Positions 29,465 to 38,672 of a stretch of DNA of 64,000 nucleotides are shown here, piece after piece. The DNA is from Streptomyces venezuelae. Its GTDB lineage: Bacteria; Actinomycetota; Actinomycetes; Streptomycetales; Streptomycetaceae. Position numbers and translations under genes: made by a program. Numbering within the stretch: the stretch's first letter is position 1; each line of letters begins with the position of its first letter. The notes beneath the pieces were generated by a model that made no database searches, had not been told where the DNA came from, and was given only the letters and a program-made list of their open reading frames with translations. Location: NCBI RefSeq assembly GCF_008642355.1, contig NZ_CP029193.1:1388001-1452000 (forward strand). The letters are read 5' to 3'.

Positions 29465-29908
29465 CTACTCCCCCTCCGCGGTGGTGCGTGACACCAGGCG
29501 CTCGTAGCGCTGGCGAGCCGCCTGGGGGGTGCCGAGGCCTAGGCCGAAGGCGATTTCGGGCCAGGTCATGCCTCGGCCGCGGGCCATCTGGAGAAGGCCG
29601 GTCTCCAGTTCGTCCATTTCGCCGCGGGCTGCCGGGAGGAGGGTGAGGGCCGCGGTGATGTCGGCGTGGTCCACCTCCGGTTCACCGTCGACCGGCTTCG
29701 CGGCGCCGCTGAGCAGGAACGACACGATCCTGACCGCTTCGTGCGGGCCGAGGACGGAGGGGTGGGCCTGCCGCTTGCGCTGCGCGTCGTCGGCGGCGTG
29801 GCGCTCGGCGATGCGCGTGAGGGAGGCGTACGCGCGGCGGGCGCGGGCCTCGTCCGGGTTCGGGGGCGTGAAGGGGTCGGCACGGTCCGCGTTTTCAGGG
29901 TTCGTCAT
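29465..29908 (-). CDS. Small DNA-binding-like protein
   Basis: 147 residues from the ATG at 29908 (MTNPENADRADPF). A charged N-terminus precedes helices, and the C-terminal part (GMTWPEIAFGLGLGTPQAAR) looks like a helix-turn-helix recognition region seen in many small streptomycete proteins. No clear ribosome site, so the start is moderately certain. Next to the LysR gene (41 bases) and ahead of the APH-type kinase. Function unknown. Confidence 0.65.
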   Translation of the reverse strand: MTNPENADRADPFTPPNPDEARARRAYASLTRIAERHAADDAQRKRQAHPSVLGPHEAVRIVSFLLSGAAKPVDGEPEVDHADITAALTLLPAARGEMDELETGLLQMARGRGMTWPEIAFGLGLGTPQAARQRYERLVSRTTAEGE

Positions 29909-29948
29909 GCGTCCAGGATGCGGGCCCACACGAACCGAGGCCAACGTT

Positions 29949-30959
29949 TTATTGTGAACGTTTTGTTTGCATCGAGCGGGTCAGGGACAGCAGGTCCCGC
30001 CCAGGCCCCGCCGGACGGTGCCCCGTCGGCCACACCGCCCGCAGCTCCCTGCGCAGCCGCACCTCCGCCACCGGGATCTCCACCAGGCGCCGCGCCGCCA
30101 GCTCCTCGCCCACGGCAAGCTCGCTCAGGACCGAAGGACCCGCGCCGCTCACCGCGGACGCCTTCACCGCCGTCGTCGACGACAGCTCGATCAGGGGGCG
30201 GGCGAGCCCGCCGAGCGCCGCGTCCAGGACCTGGCGCGTGCCCGACCCCTCCTCGCGCAGGATCAGCGGCGTCGCCGCCAGCTCGGCCGCGCCGAGCGGC
30301 TTCCTGCGCCGGGCCCACGGATGCCCGGGCGCCGTCACGACGACGAGGCGGTCGTGGGCGATGACCACTTCGTCGAGGCCGCCCGGCACGGTGAGCCCCT
30401 CGACGAAGCCGAGGTCCGCCTCACCGGCGAGCAACCGGGACGCGACGGCCGCGGAGTTGCCCGCGAGCAGCGACACCGCCGTGTCCGGACGCTGCGTGCG
30501 CAGCGCGATCAGCCAGCCCGGCAGCAGATACTCGGCGATCGTCATGCTCGCCGCCACCCGCAGCCGCGAGTCCCTCCGCACGCGCAGCGCCTGCGCCCCC
30601 GCGTCGAACGCCTCCGCCGCCTCCACGATCCGCCCCGCCCAGTCCGTGACCAGCGCACCCGCGTCCGTGAGACGCGACCCGCGCGGCGACCGGTCGACGA
30701 GGGCGACGCCGAGCTGCCGCTCCATGGCACGCACCCGGCTGCTGGCGGCGGGCTGGGTGATGCCCAGCTCGCGCGCCGCCCGCCCCAGACTGCCGAGCCT
30801 GGCGACGGCGAGGAGCAACTGGAGCGCCCCGAGATCGGGCACGCGGTGCGCGAGCGAGGCTTCGGGAACGACGGACGCGACAGCCGTAGGGACGGCAGCC
30901 GAAGGGGCGGCGGACGAAGGAACGACGGACGATTCGGATGACGCAGGGGACGTACTCAT
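29949..30959 (-). CDS. LysR-family transcriptional regulator
   Basis: 336 residues. An Ala/Ser/Pro-rich N-terminal extension of about 40 residues precedes the HTH (LQLLLAVARLGSLGRAAREL, GITQPAASSRVRAMERQLG). The effector-binding domain contains SMTIAEYLLPGWL and PLILREEGSGTRQVLDAAL; that SGTR form resembles CysB/Cbl-type members binding small anions. Divergent from the TDT transporter, which it probably controls; the 71-base gap holds their promoters. Ligand unknown. Confidence 0.9.
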   Translation of the reverse strand: MSTSPASSESSVVPSSAAPSAAVPTAVASVVPEASLAHRVPDLGALQLLLAVARLGSLGRAARELGITQPAASSRVRAMERQLGVALVDRSPRGSRLTDAGALVTDWAGRIVEAAEAFDAGAQALRVRRDSRLRVAASMTIAEYLLPGWLIALRTQRPDTAVSLLAGNSAAVASRLLAGEADLGFVEGLTVPGGLDEVVIAHDRLVVVTAPGHPWARRRKPLGAAELAATPLILREEGSGTRQVLDAALGGLARPLIELSSTTAVKASAVSGAGPSVLSELAVGEELAARRLVEIPVAEVRLRRELRAVWPTGHRPAGPGRDLLSLTRSMQTKRSQ

Positions 30960-31030
30960 AAAGTCAGCTTATGCCCCCATAGAAGCGCGCTCCCTGGTGG
31001 CGGGCCCCCACCCTGCCCGACCGTGAACAC

Positions 31031-32158
31031 ATGGTCACCACCACACACTCCGCCGCCTCCGCGGGCACCTCCCCCACGGCCACCGCCACCCGCGCCCTCG
31101 CGGTCCGCCACCTCGGACCGAACTGGTACGCCTCCGTCATGGGCACCGCCGTCATCGCCAACGCGGGCGCGACGCTGCCGTATCGGTTCGCGGGGCTGCG
31201 CACGGGCTGCACGATCGTGTGGGCGCTGTCCTTCCTGATGCTCGCCGTCCTGCTCACCGCCCGCGCCGCGCACTGGATCCACCACCGCGACCAGGCCCGC
31301 GCCCACCTCCTGGACCCCGCCGTCGCCCCCTTCTACGGCTGCCTGTCGATGGCACTGCTCGCGGTCGGCGGCGGCACCCTGACCGTCGGCGAGGACTGGA
31401 TCGGCACGCAGGCGGCGGTCGCGGTCGACACGGTGCTCTTCACCGCGGGCACGCTCATCGGTCTCGCCGCCGCCGTCGCCATCCCCTACCTGATGGTGGT
31501 CCGCCACCGCATAGCCGCCGACCAGGCCTCCCCCGTGTGGCTGCTGCCCGTCGTGGCCCCCATGGTGTCGGCGGCCGTCGGCCCGCTGCTCGTCCCGCAC
31601 CTGCCCGCGGGCCAGGCACAGCAGACGATGCTCTATGCCTGTTTCGCGATGTTCGGCCTGAGCCTGCTCGCCACCCTGGTGATGCTGCCGGTGATCTTCG
31701 CCCGCCTGGTGACCGCGGGCCCGCTGCCCCTCGCTCTCACTCCCACCCTGTTCCTGGTCCTCGGCCCGCTGGGCCAGTCGACGACCGCCGCCAACAAGTT
31801 CGCCGACTTCGCCCCGCACGTCGTGACCGCCCCCCTCGACCGCGGCTTCCTCGTCTTCGCCGTCCTCTACGGCGTGCCCGTCATGGGCTTCGCCCTGATG
31901 TGGCTCGCGCTGGCCGGCGCGATGGTGGTGCGCGCCGGACGGCGCGGCATGGGGTTCGCGATGACCTGGTGGGCGTTCACGTTCCCCGTCGGCACCTGCG
32001 TGACCGGCGCGGAGGGCCTCGGCAAGCACACGGGCCTCGCGGTCTACGACTGGCTCGCGACCGCCCTGTTCGTGTTCCTCGTGGCCGCCGCGGCGGTGGC
32101 CCTGACCCACACCCTGAGGGGCGTCGTCAGCGGACGGCTGCTCGCAGCGCCCCGCTGA
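31031..32158 (+). CDS. TDT-family (tellurite-resistance/dicarboxylate) transporter
   Basis: 375 residues, about ten hydrophobic segments. The start LGPNWYASVMGTAVIANAGA is the TehA/Mae1/SLAC1 signature, the GxNWyxxVMGT element. Members pass malate, sulfite or nitrate-like anions. The divergent LysR gene suggests induction by the transported anion. The 3' end overlaps the convergent binding-protein gene by 32 bases. Confidence 0.87.
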   Translation: MVTTTHSAASAGTSPTATATRALAVRHLGPNWYASVMGTAVIANAGATLPYRFAGLRTGCTIVWALSFLMLAVLLTARAAHWIHHRDQARAHLLDPAVAPFYGCLSMALLAVGGGTLTVGEDWIGTQAAVAVDTVLFTAGTLIGLAAAVAIPYLMVVRHRIAADQASPVWLLPVVAPMVSAAVGPLLVPHLPAGQAQQTMLYACFAMFGLSLLATLVMLPVIFARLVTAGPLPLALTPTLFLVLGPLGQSTTAANKFADFAPHVVTAPLDRGFLVFAVLYGVPVMGFALMWLALAGAMVVRAGRRGMGFAMTWWAFTFPVGTCVTGAEGLGKHTGLAVYDWLATALFVFLVAAAAVALTHTLRGVVSGRLLAAPR

Positions 32159-32924
32159 GCACCGTCGGCGCCTCCACCAAGGACGGCCCGTACCAGGTCA
32201 GATGGCGGCCCCCGACCAGCGCGACCGGTGTGTCCGGGAACGCCTCGGGGCCGTCCTCGTGCGTGAAGCGGTACGGCTCGTCCGGCAGGACCACCAGGTC
32301 GAGATCCGCCGACGTCAGCTCCTCGACCGGTATGCGCGGGTACCGCTCGGCGTGGTCCGCGTACGCGTTGCCGACGCCGAGGCGCGCGAGGACGTCCCCC
32401 GCGAACGTGTCACGGCCCAGGACCATCCACGGCCGGCGCCAGATGGGCACGGCCGCCCGCAGCCGCGCGGCCGGGCGCGGGACCTCCCGCCACGCCGCCT
32501 CCGCCTCGTCCAGCCACTGCGGGCGCCCCGCCCCGCACGCCGCGAGGACCCGCGCCAGCTCACGGAAGGCCTGGTCCAGGGTGCGGATCTCGGTCACGAG
32601 GACCTCGATGCCCGCCGCGCGGAGCGCCGCCAGGTCGGGGGCGCGGTTCTCCTCCTCGTTGGCGACGACGAGGTCGGGCGCGAGCGCGGCGATGCGCGGC
32701 ACGTCGGGGTTCTTCGTGCCGCCCACCCGGGTGACGTCGAGGCCGGCCGGGTGAGTGCACCAGTCGGTCGCGCCGACCAGCACGTCCGGCACGGTGACGG
32801 CGACCGCCTCGGTCAGCGAGGGCACCAGCGAGACGACCCGCAGCGGACGACGCCCACGGGACACGTCAGCGCGCGGCACGTCGGCGCGCGGCACGTCAAC
32901 CCCCGACCCCTCAGCCCCTGACAC
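32127..32924 (-). CDS. Helical-backbone metal-receptor (BtuF/FecB-like) protein
   Basis: 265 residues from a GTG at 32924; GTGs at the 15-base GACGTGCCGCGCGC repeats just downstream are alternatives. The fold is the periplasmic-binding type of cobalamin/iron receptors (RVVSLVPSLTEAVAVTVP, DLVVANEEENR, WYGPSLVEAPTVLS). No signal peptide or lipobox is visible, so it may be cytoplasmic, unlike transporter-linked BtuF. The start lies one base after the XRE-cupin stop; the C-terminal end overlaps the convergent TDT gene. Confidence 0.78.
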   Translation of the reverse strand: MSGAEGSGVDVPRADVPRADVSRGRRPLRVVSLVPSLTEAVAVTVPDVLVGATDWCTHPAGLDVTRVGGTKNPDVPRIAALAPDLVVANEEENRAPDLAALRAAGIEVLVTEIRTLDQAFRELARVLAACGAGRPQWLDEAEAAWREVPRPAARLRAAVPIWRRPWMVLGRDTFAGDVLARLGVGNAYADHAERYPRIPVEELTSADLDLVVLPDEPYRFTHEDGPEAFPDTPVALVGGRHLTWYGPSLVEAPTVLSGALRAAVR

Positions 32925-32925
32925 C

Positions 32926-33501
32926 TCAGCGCCCCTTGTCGTCCACGGCCTCGATGTGGTCCCCCACGGCGACCACCAGGACCCGCGTGTCCGGCACGGT
33001 GGCCCGCCAGCGATGCCGCACCCCGCCCGTGAGGAACAGCGTGTCACCGCGCCCGAGGCGGTAGGCCCGGCCCTCGGCCTCCATCTCCACGGCGCCCTCG
33101 ACGATGTACATCAGCTCGTCGTTGCGGTGCTGGAACTCGCGGCCCTCGTCGTGGTCGCCGATGAATTCCAGGGCGTGCAACTGGTGGTGGCCGCGGGTCA
33201 GCTCGCGGACGCGCGCGTCGGGCGTGGAGCCGTCCAGGTCCGTGTCGTCGGCGGCGCGCACCACCTCGACGGTGCGGGCCGGGTCGGCGGCGGCGAGGAG
33301 CTCCACGTCGGTGGTGCACATGGCGTCGGCGACGCGCTGCAGCGAGCGCATGCTGGGCCGGGCCCGCTCGTTCTCGATCTGGCTGAGGAAGGGCACGGAG
33401 AGGCCACTGCGCTCGGCGACGACCGCGAGGGTGAGCTCAAGCTGCCGACGGCGCCGCCGCACGGCGGAGCCCACCCGGAGCGTCTCCTTGTGCTCGTCCA
33501 T
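32926..33501 (-). CDS. XRE-family regulator with C-terminal cupin
   Basis: 191 residues: an HTH_3 DNA-binding domain (ELTLAVVAERSGLSVPFLSQ) at about 15-70 and a cupin domain from about 110. The cupin carries ALEFIGDHDEGREFQHRND and RLGRGDTLFLTGGVRHRW, with several histidines that could bind a metal or small ligand. Such proteins sense small molecules and control a nearby gene. It is the first of a two-gene operon with the metal-receptor-like protein. Confidence 0.86.
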   Translation of the reverse strand: MDEHKETLRVGSAVRRRRRQLELTLAVVAERSGLSVPFLSQIENERARPSMRSLQRVADAMCTTDVELLAAADPARTVEVVRAADDTDLDGSTPDARVRELTRGHHQLHALEFIGDHDEGREFQHRNDELMYIVEGAVEMEAEGRAYRLGRGDTLFLTGGVRHRWRATVPDTRVLVVAVGDHIEAVDDKGR

Positions 33502-33606
33502 CGCCTCGACTCCCTTCAGCGCGTCGGCCCGCTCTCAACCCTGAGGGGTTTTCTGCACCCTACGCATGTTCGCCAAACGGTTTTGCCCCGTTGCCGAGAC
33601 CGCCTT

Positions 33607-34614
33607 CTACAGCTCGTGCCAGTAGAGCAGTTGTCCGGACTCGCCGGGGGCGGAACCCTCGGTCGGCACGAACACACTGACCAGCAGGGCGGGTTGGCCC
33701 CGCGGGTCGGTGAGCAGGGTCGCCGAGGGGTTGGCGAAGGCGCGGCTGCCGCCGTGCGTCCGGATGTCGAGGCGGTCCGCGCGGCCACTTGAGGGGTCGT
33801 ACGCGTACGTGCCCCAGCTGCCGAAGTCGCCGCGCCGCCCCTGCCCCTCGACGAGGACGACGCGCCGTCCGCCGAGCTCGACGGGTGCCCGGTCGCCGAT
33901 GTTGCCGCCGTTGCCCCAGGCGTGCACGGCACGGTCCAGGCGGCGGTCGGGCTCGGCGTGCCAGTGCCGGAAGCCGGTGAGGGTGGCGCGCAGCTGCCGG
34001 TCGGTGTCGCAGCCCGCGCGGTAGTGCCCGGTGAGGTGGACGGTGGTGCCACGGACGGCGGTGACGCTGGGGGTGCCCTCGGCGCAGCGCGAGAGGGTCA
34101 GCGGTGCGTCGAAGGCGCGGCGGGCGCGCCCGTCGAGGAGCGCGGTCAGGTTCGCGTACGCGCGTACGGCGATGTGGTTGCGCGGGTCCTTCTCGTACGC
34201 GAGGACGTATCCCCCGCGGCCGTCGGGGGCGAGGGAGGCCTGGTGGGTGCCGGGGCCGAAGTCGTGGCGGCGGTGCCAGTGGCGCAGGTCGGCGGAGGTC
34301 GCGACCGCCGCGTGGAAGCGCCCGTCGGACAGGAGCGTGTGGTACACGGCGAGGTAGGTGCCGTCCTGGGCCTGGGCGATCTGCGCGGCGTCCATGGTGC
34401 GGCCGGTGTGGTCGCGTGCGTCGTAGCGGTGGCCGTCGGAGGCGGTGACGTCCTCGGCGAGGGCGGCAAGGCGGGCGGTGCCCGCGGAGGCGGGGGCGGC
34501 GTCGGCCCGCGCGAGCTGCGCGACGAGCAGGGCGGCGGCCAGGGCCAGGGCGGCGGCAGCGAGGAAGAGGGCGGTCCTGGGCTGCCTTGCGGTCCTGGGC
34601 TGCCTTGCGGTCAC
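33607..34614 (-). CDS. Secreted beta-propeller-like protein
   Basis: 335 residues: a basic N-terminus, a long hydrophobic signal/anchor (ALFLAAAALALAAALLVAQL), then a repetitive beta-strand protein with motifs such as SADLRHWHRRHDFGPGTHQA and AVRAYANLTALLD that recall five-bladed propeller glycosidases. Two cysteines may form a disulphide (LSRCAEGTPS and YRAGCDTDRQ). The gene begins with an exact 18-base direct repeat (codons for TARQPR twice). Carbohydrate activity is possible but not shown; no catalytic residue is assigned. Confidence 0.68.
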   Translation of the reverse strand: MTARQPRTARQPRTALFLAAAALALAAALLVAQLARADAAPASAGTARLAALAEDVTASDGHRYDARDHTGRTMDAAQIAQAQDGTYLAVYHTLLSDGRFHAAVATSADLRHWHRRHDFGPGTHQASLAPDGRGGYVLAYEKDPRNHIAVRAYANLTALLDGRARRAFDAPLTLSRCAEGTPSVTAVRGTTVHLTGHYRAGCDTDRQLRATLTGFRHWHAEPDRRLDRAVHAWGNGGNIGDRAPVELGGRRVVLVEGQGRRGDFGSWGTYAYDPSSGRADRLDIRTHGGSRAFANPSATLLTDPRGQPALLVSVFVPTEGSAPGESGQLLYWHEL

Positions 34615-34712
34615 GGGCGGATTCTCACGTTCAGATGTTCGATCGCGTTCAGATGGCGAGATGGGGGCCGCAGTCGAGATTAGGGACTCGACCGCCCGGC
34701 AGGAACGCCGAA

Positions 34713-34748
34713 GGGGGTGGGCTTCGCCACAGGGCGAGGCCCACCCCC
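34713..34748 (-). terminator. Terminator after the betaine transporter fusion
   Basis: GGGGGTGGGC pairs with GCCCACCCCC and, within it, TCGCC pairs with GGCGA around a four-base loop. Placed 24 bases past the stop codon of the transporter gene. Confidence 0.8.
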
Positions 34749-34771
34749 GAGGAGCGGCGACGGCGTATCGG

Positions 34772-37381
34772 CTACTTGACCGCCGTCATCTTCTCCTCGA
34801 AGCCCGGGTTCTTCTTCAGCCAGGCGTCGACGGCCTCGGGCTCGTTGTTCTTGCCCGCCTTGTTGATCTCGTTCTCCAGGCTCGCCAGTTCCTTCTCGCT
34901 CATCCTGAAGTTCTTGAGCCACTTCGTGAGCTGCGGGTACTGGTTCGGGAAGTCCTTGCTGGAGAGCGACCGGATCGTGTTGCCCTTGCCGAAGCCACCC
35001 TTGGGGTCCTTCAGCTTGGTCAGGTCGTACTCGCTGTAGGCCCAGTGCGGCGACCAGAGCAGAACCGCGATCGGCTCCTTCTTCGCGTACGCGGTCTTCA
35101 GCTCGGAGAGCATCGCGGGGGTCGAGCCCGCGGCGATCTCGTACTCGTCCTCCAGGCCGTAACCCGGCAGGACCTTGTCCTTGAGGGCCTGCATCACGCC
35201 GGTGCCCGGCTCGATGCCGATGATCTTGCCCTTGAACTTGTCGCCCTTGCCCTTGAGGTCCTCCAGGGACTTCACGTCCTTGACGTACGACGGGACGGCG
35301 ACCTCGAGCGAGGTCGGGCTGTACCAGGAACCGAGGTCCTTCAGGTTGGCCTTGTTCTTGTCCCAGTACGTCTTCTGCGCGGTCGGCAGCCAGGCGTCCA
35401 GGTTGAGGTCGAGGTCACCCTGCGCGAGACCGGTGTAGGCGGGGCCCACGTCGGCCGGCGTCAGCTCCATCTTGTAGCCGCGCTTCTCCAGGACGCGCTT
35501 CCACAGGTTGGTGACGGCGATGTTCTCGTCCCAGGCGAAGTACGCGGCCTTCAGCGGACGCTTCTTCTCCTCGCCGCCGGAGTTCTTCGGCAGCGGGGCG
35601 AGCTTGTCGACGACCTTCGGGTTCTTCTTCAGCCAGGCGCGGACGGCGTCCTGCTGCTTGCCCTTGCCCGCCTTGTTGATCTCCGCCTCAAGGCTGGTGA
35701 GCTGCTTCTCGTCCATCGAGAAGTTCTTGAGCCACTTGGCGACCTGCGGGTTCTCCTTCGAGAAGCCCTTGCGCGCCAGCGCGTGCACACCGTCGCCCTT
35801 GCCCCAGGCACCCTTCGGGTCCTTGAGCTTCTTCAGGTCGAAGTCGTTGTACGCCCAGTGCGGCGACCAGAGCGGGACGACGATCGGCTCCTTCTTCGCG
35901 TACGCCGCCTTCAGCTCGGACAGCATCGCGGTGGTGGAGCCGTCGACGACCTTGTACTCCTTGTCGAGGCCGTACTCCTTGAGGACCTTGCTCTTCAGGA
36001 GCTGCATCTCACCGGCGCTCGGCTCGATGCCGGTGATCTTCCCGTCGAACGTGCCGCCCTTGCCCTTGAGGTCGGCGAGGGTGTTCACGTCCTTCATGTA
36101 CGCGGGGACGGTCAGCTCCAGGGACGTCTGGTCGTACCAGGCGCCGAGGTCCTCCAGCTTGTCGCCGTACTTCTTCATGTACGTGGCGTGCGTCGTCGGC
36201 AGCCACGCGTCGGTCTGGAAGTCGACGTCGCCCTGGGCGAGCGAGGTGTAGAGCGGGCCCGCGTCGAGGAGGCTGGCGTTCACCTTGAAGCCGCGCTGCT
36301 CCAGGATCTCCTTCCAGAGGAAGGTGGAGGCGATGCCCTCGTCCCAGTTGATGTAGCCGATGTTGACTTCCTTGCCCTGTCCGACGTTCTCGCTGTCGGC
36401 CACGGGCTCGGACTTGGTGCCGCCGAAGATGCTCATGCCACCCGCGACGAGTGCGAGGACGACGACGCCGACCATCGCGACGACGGGCCGGGGGCGGTAG
36501 TTCCAGATGTTCAGGCCCTGCGCGGCCCGCAGCTTGGCGAGCGCACGGCGGCCGAGCGGCGATACCTGCCCGCCCAGGCCGCTGGTGACGCGGTCCAGGT
36601 AGATGGCGAGGATGACGATGGAGACGCCCGCCTCCGCGCCGAGACCGACGTCGAGCTGGCCGATGGCCGCGTTGACGTCCGCGCCGAGACCCGGGGTGCC
36701 GACCATGCCGGTCAGCGCCGCCATGGAGAGGCCGAGCATGATGACCTGGTTGACACCGGCCATGATCGTCGGGAGGGCGAGCGGCAGCTGGACGCGGAAC
36801 AGAGTGTTGCGGGGCGTGGTGCCGAACGCGTCGGCGGCCTCGACCAGCTCCTTGTCGACCTGCCGGATGCCGAGCTCGGTCATGCGCACGCCGGGGGCGA
36901 GCGCGAAGACGATCGTGGCGACGATGCCCGCGGGGGCGCCCATGCGGAAGAACAGCAGCGCCGGGATGAGGTAGATCATCGCGGGCAGCGTCTGCATGAA
37001 GTCGAGGACCGGGCGGACGATGCCGCTGACCGTCTTGGAGCGGGCCGCCCAGATGCCCACGGGCACGGCGATGACCAGCGCCACGAAGGTCGAGACGAGC
37101 ACCAGGGACAACGTCATCATCGCGTTGTCCCACAGCTCCAGGGACACGATGAAGGCGAAGCCGGCGAAGGCGAGGACGCCGCCGAGCAGGCCGCGCAGCC
37201 AGAACGCGATGACGGCGAGGATGCCCGCCATCAGCAGCGGCTCGGGTCCCGAGAGGACGTCGAAGACGCCGTCCCACATGTTCTGGAAGATCGTCTTGAT
37301 GAACGAGAACAGCCAGTCCATGTGGGTTCTCAGCCACTCGACCGAGTCATTGACCCAGTCGCCGAAAGGAATCCTAGGCAC
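34772..37381 (-). CDS. Betaine/proline ABC transporter: permease fused to two binding domains
   Basis: 869 residues. Residues 1-285 are an OpuAB/ProW-type permease with the coupling loop EAADAFGTTPRNTLFRVQLP (181-200). A further membrane helix at about 299-319 precedes two tandem OpuAC-type domains, about 336-592 and 608-869. Both keep the betaine-binding aromatic set, for example Trp346, Trp393, Trp415 and Trp509 in the first and Trp617, Trp664, Trp686 and Trp780 in the second (AWLPT and WSPHWAY repeated). The GTG start overlaps the ATPase gene by eight bases. Imports glycine betaine-like osmolytes. Confidence 0.93.
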   Translation of the reverse strand: MPRIPFGDWVNDSVEWLRTHMDWLFSFIKTIFQNMWDGVFDVLSGPEPLLMAGILAVIAFWLRGLLGGVLAFAGFAFIVSLELWDNAMMTLSLVLVSTFVALVIAVPVGIWAARSKTVSGIVRPVLDFMQTLPAMIYLIPALLFFRMGAPAGIVATIVFALAPGVRMTELGIRQVDKELVEAADAFGTTPRNTLFRVQLPLALPTIMAGVNQVIMLGLSMAALTGMVGTPGLGADVNAAIGQLDVGLGAEAGVSIVILAIYLDRVTSGLGGQVSPLGRRALAKLRAAQGLNIWNYRPRPVVAMVGVVVLALVAGGMSIFGGTKSEPVADSENVGQGKEVNIGYINWDEGIASTFLWKEILEQRGFKVNASLLDAGPLYTSLAQGDVDFQTDAWLPTTHATYMKKYGDKLEDLGAWYDQTSLELTVPAYMKDVNTLADLKGKGGTFDGKITGIEPSAGEMQLLKSKVLKEYGLDKEYKVVDGSTTAMLSELKAAYAKKEPIVVPLWSPHWAYNDFDLKKLKDPKGAWGKGDGVHALARKGFSKENPQVAKWLKNFSMDEKQLTSLEAEINKAGKGKQQDAVRAWLKKNPKVVDKLAPLPKNSGGEEKKRPLKAAYFAWDENIAVTNLWKRVLEKRGYKMELTPADVGPAYTGLAQGDLDLNLDAWLPTAQKTYWDKNKANLKDLGSWYSPTSLEVAVPSYVKDVKSLEDLKGKGDKFKGKIIGIEPGTGVMQALKDKVLPGYGLEDEYEIAAGSTPAMLSELKTAYAKKEPIAVLLWSPHWAYSEYDLTKLKDPKGGFGKGNTIRSLSSKDFPNQYPQLTKWLKNFRMSEKELASLENEINKAGKNNEPEAVDAWLKKNPGFEEKMTAVK

Positions 37382-38516
37382 CGCTGCTCACCTTGCCCGC
37401 GCTCTTGCCGCCCTTGTCCTGGGCGTCGCCCTTCTTCAGGGCGTCACCCTTGTCCTGGGCCGGTATGGAAGCCGCCGTCGCGTCCTCCGGTTCCTTCATC
37501 GGCTCGCCGAGCACGGCGAGCAGCCGGGCCCGCGGCACGACACCGACGAGCTCGCCGTCGGCGTCGGTCACGGCGACCGGCGTCTCGCTGGTGGAGCACG
37601 GCGTGAACAGCTCGATGATCGGAGTGTCCTCGGGGACCGTCGCGGGCGCGTCGGCCCGTACGAAGTCCTTGTCGGGGTCGGCCATGATCGCGCCCGCCGT
37701 CAGCACGCGGGAGCGGTCGACGTCCTGCGTGAACGCGGCGACGTAGTCGTTGGCCGGGGTGACCAGGATGTCCTCGGCGTTGCCGATCTGGACGATGCGG
37801 CCGTCGCGCATGACGGCGATCTGGTCGCCCAGGCGCATGGCCTCGTTGAGGTCGTGGGTGATGAAGACGATGGTCTTCTTCAGCCGCTTCTGGAGCACGA
37901 GGAGCTGGTCCTGCATGTCACGGCGGATCAGCGGGTCGAGCGCGCTGAACGACTCGTCCATGAGGAGCAGGTCGGCGTCGGTGGCGAGCGCGCGGGCGAG
38001 GCCCACACGCTGCTGCATGCCGCCGGACAGCTCGTCGGGCCAGGACTTCTCCCAGCCCTTGAGGCCCGCGAGCTCCAGCGCCTCGGTCGCGCGCTTCTCG
38101 CGCTCGGCGCGGGGCACGCCCTGCACCTCCAGGCCGTAGCCGGCGTTCTCCAGGACACTGCGGTGCGGGAAGAGCGCGAAGTGCTGGAAGACCATGCTGA
38201 TCTTCTTGGAACGCACCTCCCGCATCTCGCGGGCGCTCAGCTCGGTCAGATCCTGACCGTCGAAGCGGACATGACCGGCCGTCGGCTCCGACAGTCCGTT
38301 GAGCATGCGCAGCAACGTGGACTTGCCGGATCCGGAGAGACCCATGACGACGAAGATCTGGCCCGGCTCGACCTCGAAGGACGCGTCGATGACGGCAGCG
38401 GTGGTGCCGTTGGCGCGCAGCTCCTCTCGGTCGGCTCCGTGGCGGAGTTTCTCCACCGCGTCATCGGGTCGTCTGCCGAACACCTTGTACAAGTGCTCGG
38501 CCTGCAGCCTGGACAC
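37374..38516 (-). CDS. Betaine/proline ABC transporter ATPase (OpuAA/ProV-like)
   Basis: 380 residues from the GTG at 38516, five bases after GAGAGG; a GTG at 38522 is close. Walker A GLSGSGKSTLLR, ABC signature ELSGGMQQRVGLARAL, Walker B LLLMDESFSALDP and the His switch FITHDLNEAMRLG are intact. The C-terminal 110 or so residues carry CBS-like repeats (VTDADGELVGVVPRARLLAV), as in OpuAA, where they sense ionic strength. First gene of a two-gene operon with the permease-binding-protein fusion. Confidence 0.94.
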   Translation of the reverse strand: MSRLQAEHLYKVFGRRPDDAVEKLRHGADREELRANGTTAAVIDASFEVEPGQIFVVMGLSGSGKSTLLRMLNGLSEPTAGHVRFDGQDLTELSAREMREVRSKKISMVFQHFALFPHRSVLENAGYGLEVQGVPRAEREKRATEALELAGLKGWEKSWPDELSGGMQQRVGLARALATDADLLLMDESFSALDPLIRRDMQDQLLVLQKRLKKTIVFITHDLNEAMRLGDQIAVMRDGRIVQIGNAEDILVTPANDYVAAFTQDVDRSRVLTAGAIMADPDKDFVRADAPATVPEDTPIIELFTPCSTSETPVAVTDADGELVGVVPRARLLAVLGEPMKEPEDATAASIPAQDKGDALKKGDAQDKGGKSAGKVSSGA

Positions 38517-38672
38517 ATACACCTCTCGGGTCGAACCAAGACGGCCCGCCTCCCCCGCCGGCGGGCCGTGGAGCGGCACGGGGTCTGCCCGCTTACCGAT
38601 CGAAAAGTTGAATATGCGACCGGGTCCGTTCCGGCAGCGCACCTGCCCACCCTTGTACAGACCAAACGGGTA

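Noticed and set aside
34445..37606. 1053-codon open frame opposite the transporter fusion
   Set aside because: Antisense frame of a well-identified gene; composition typical of high-GC shadow frames.
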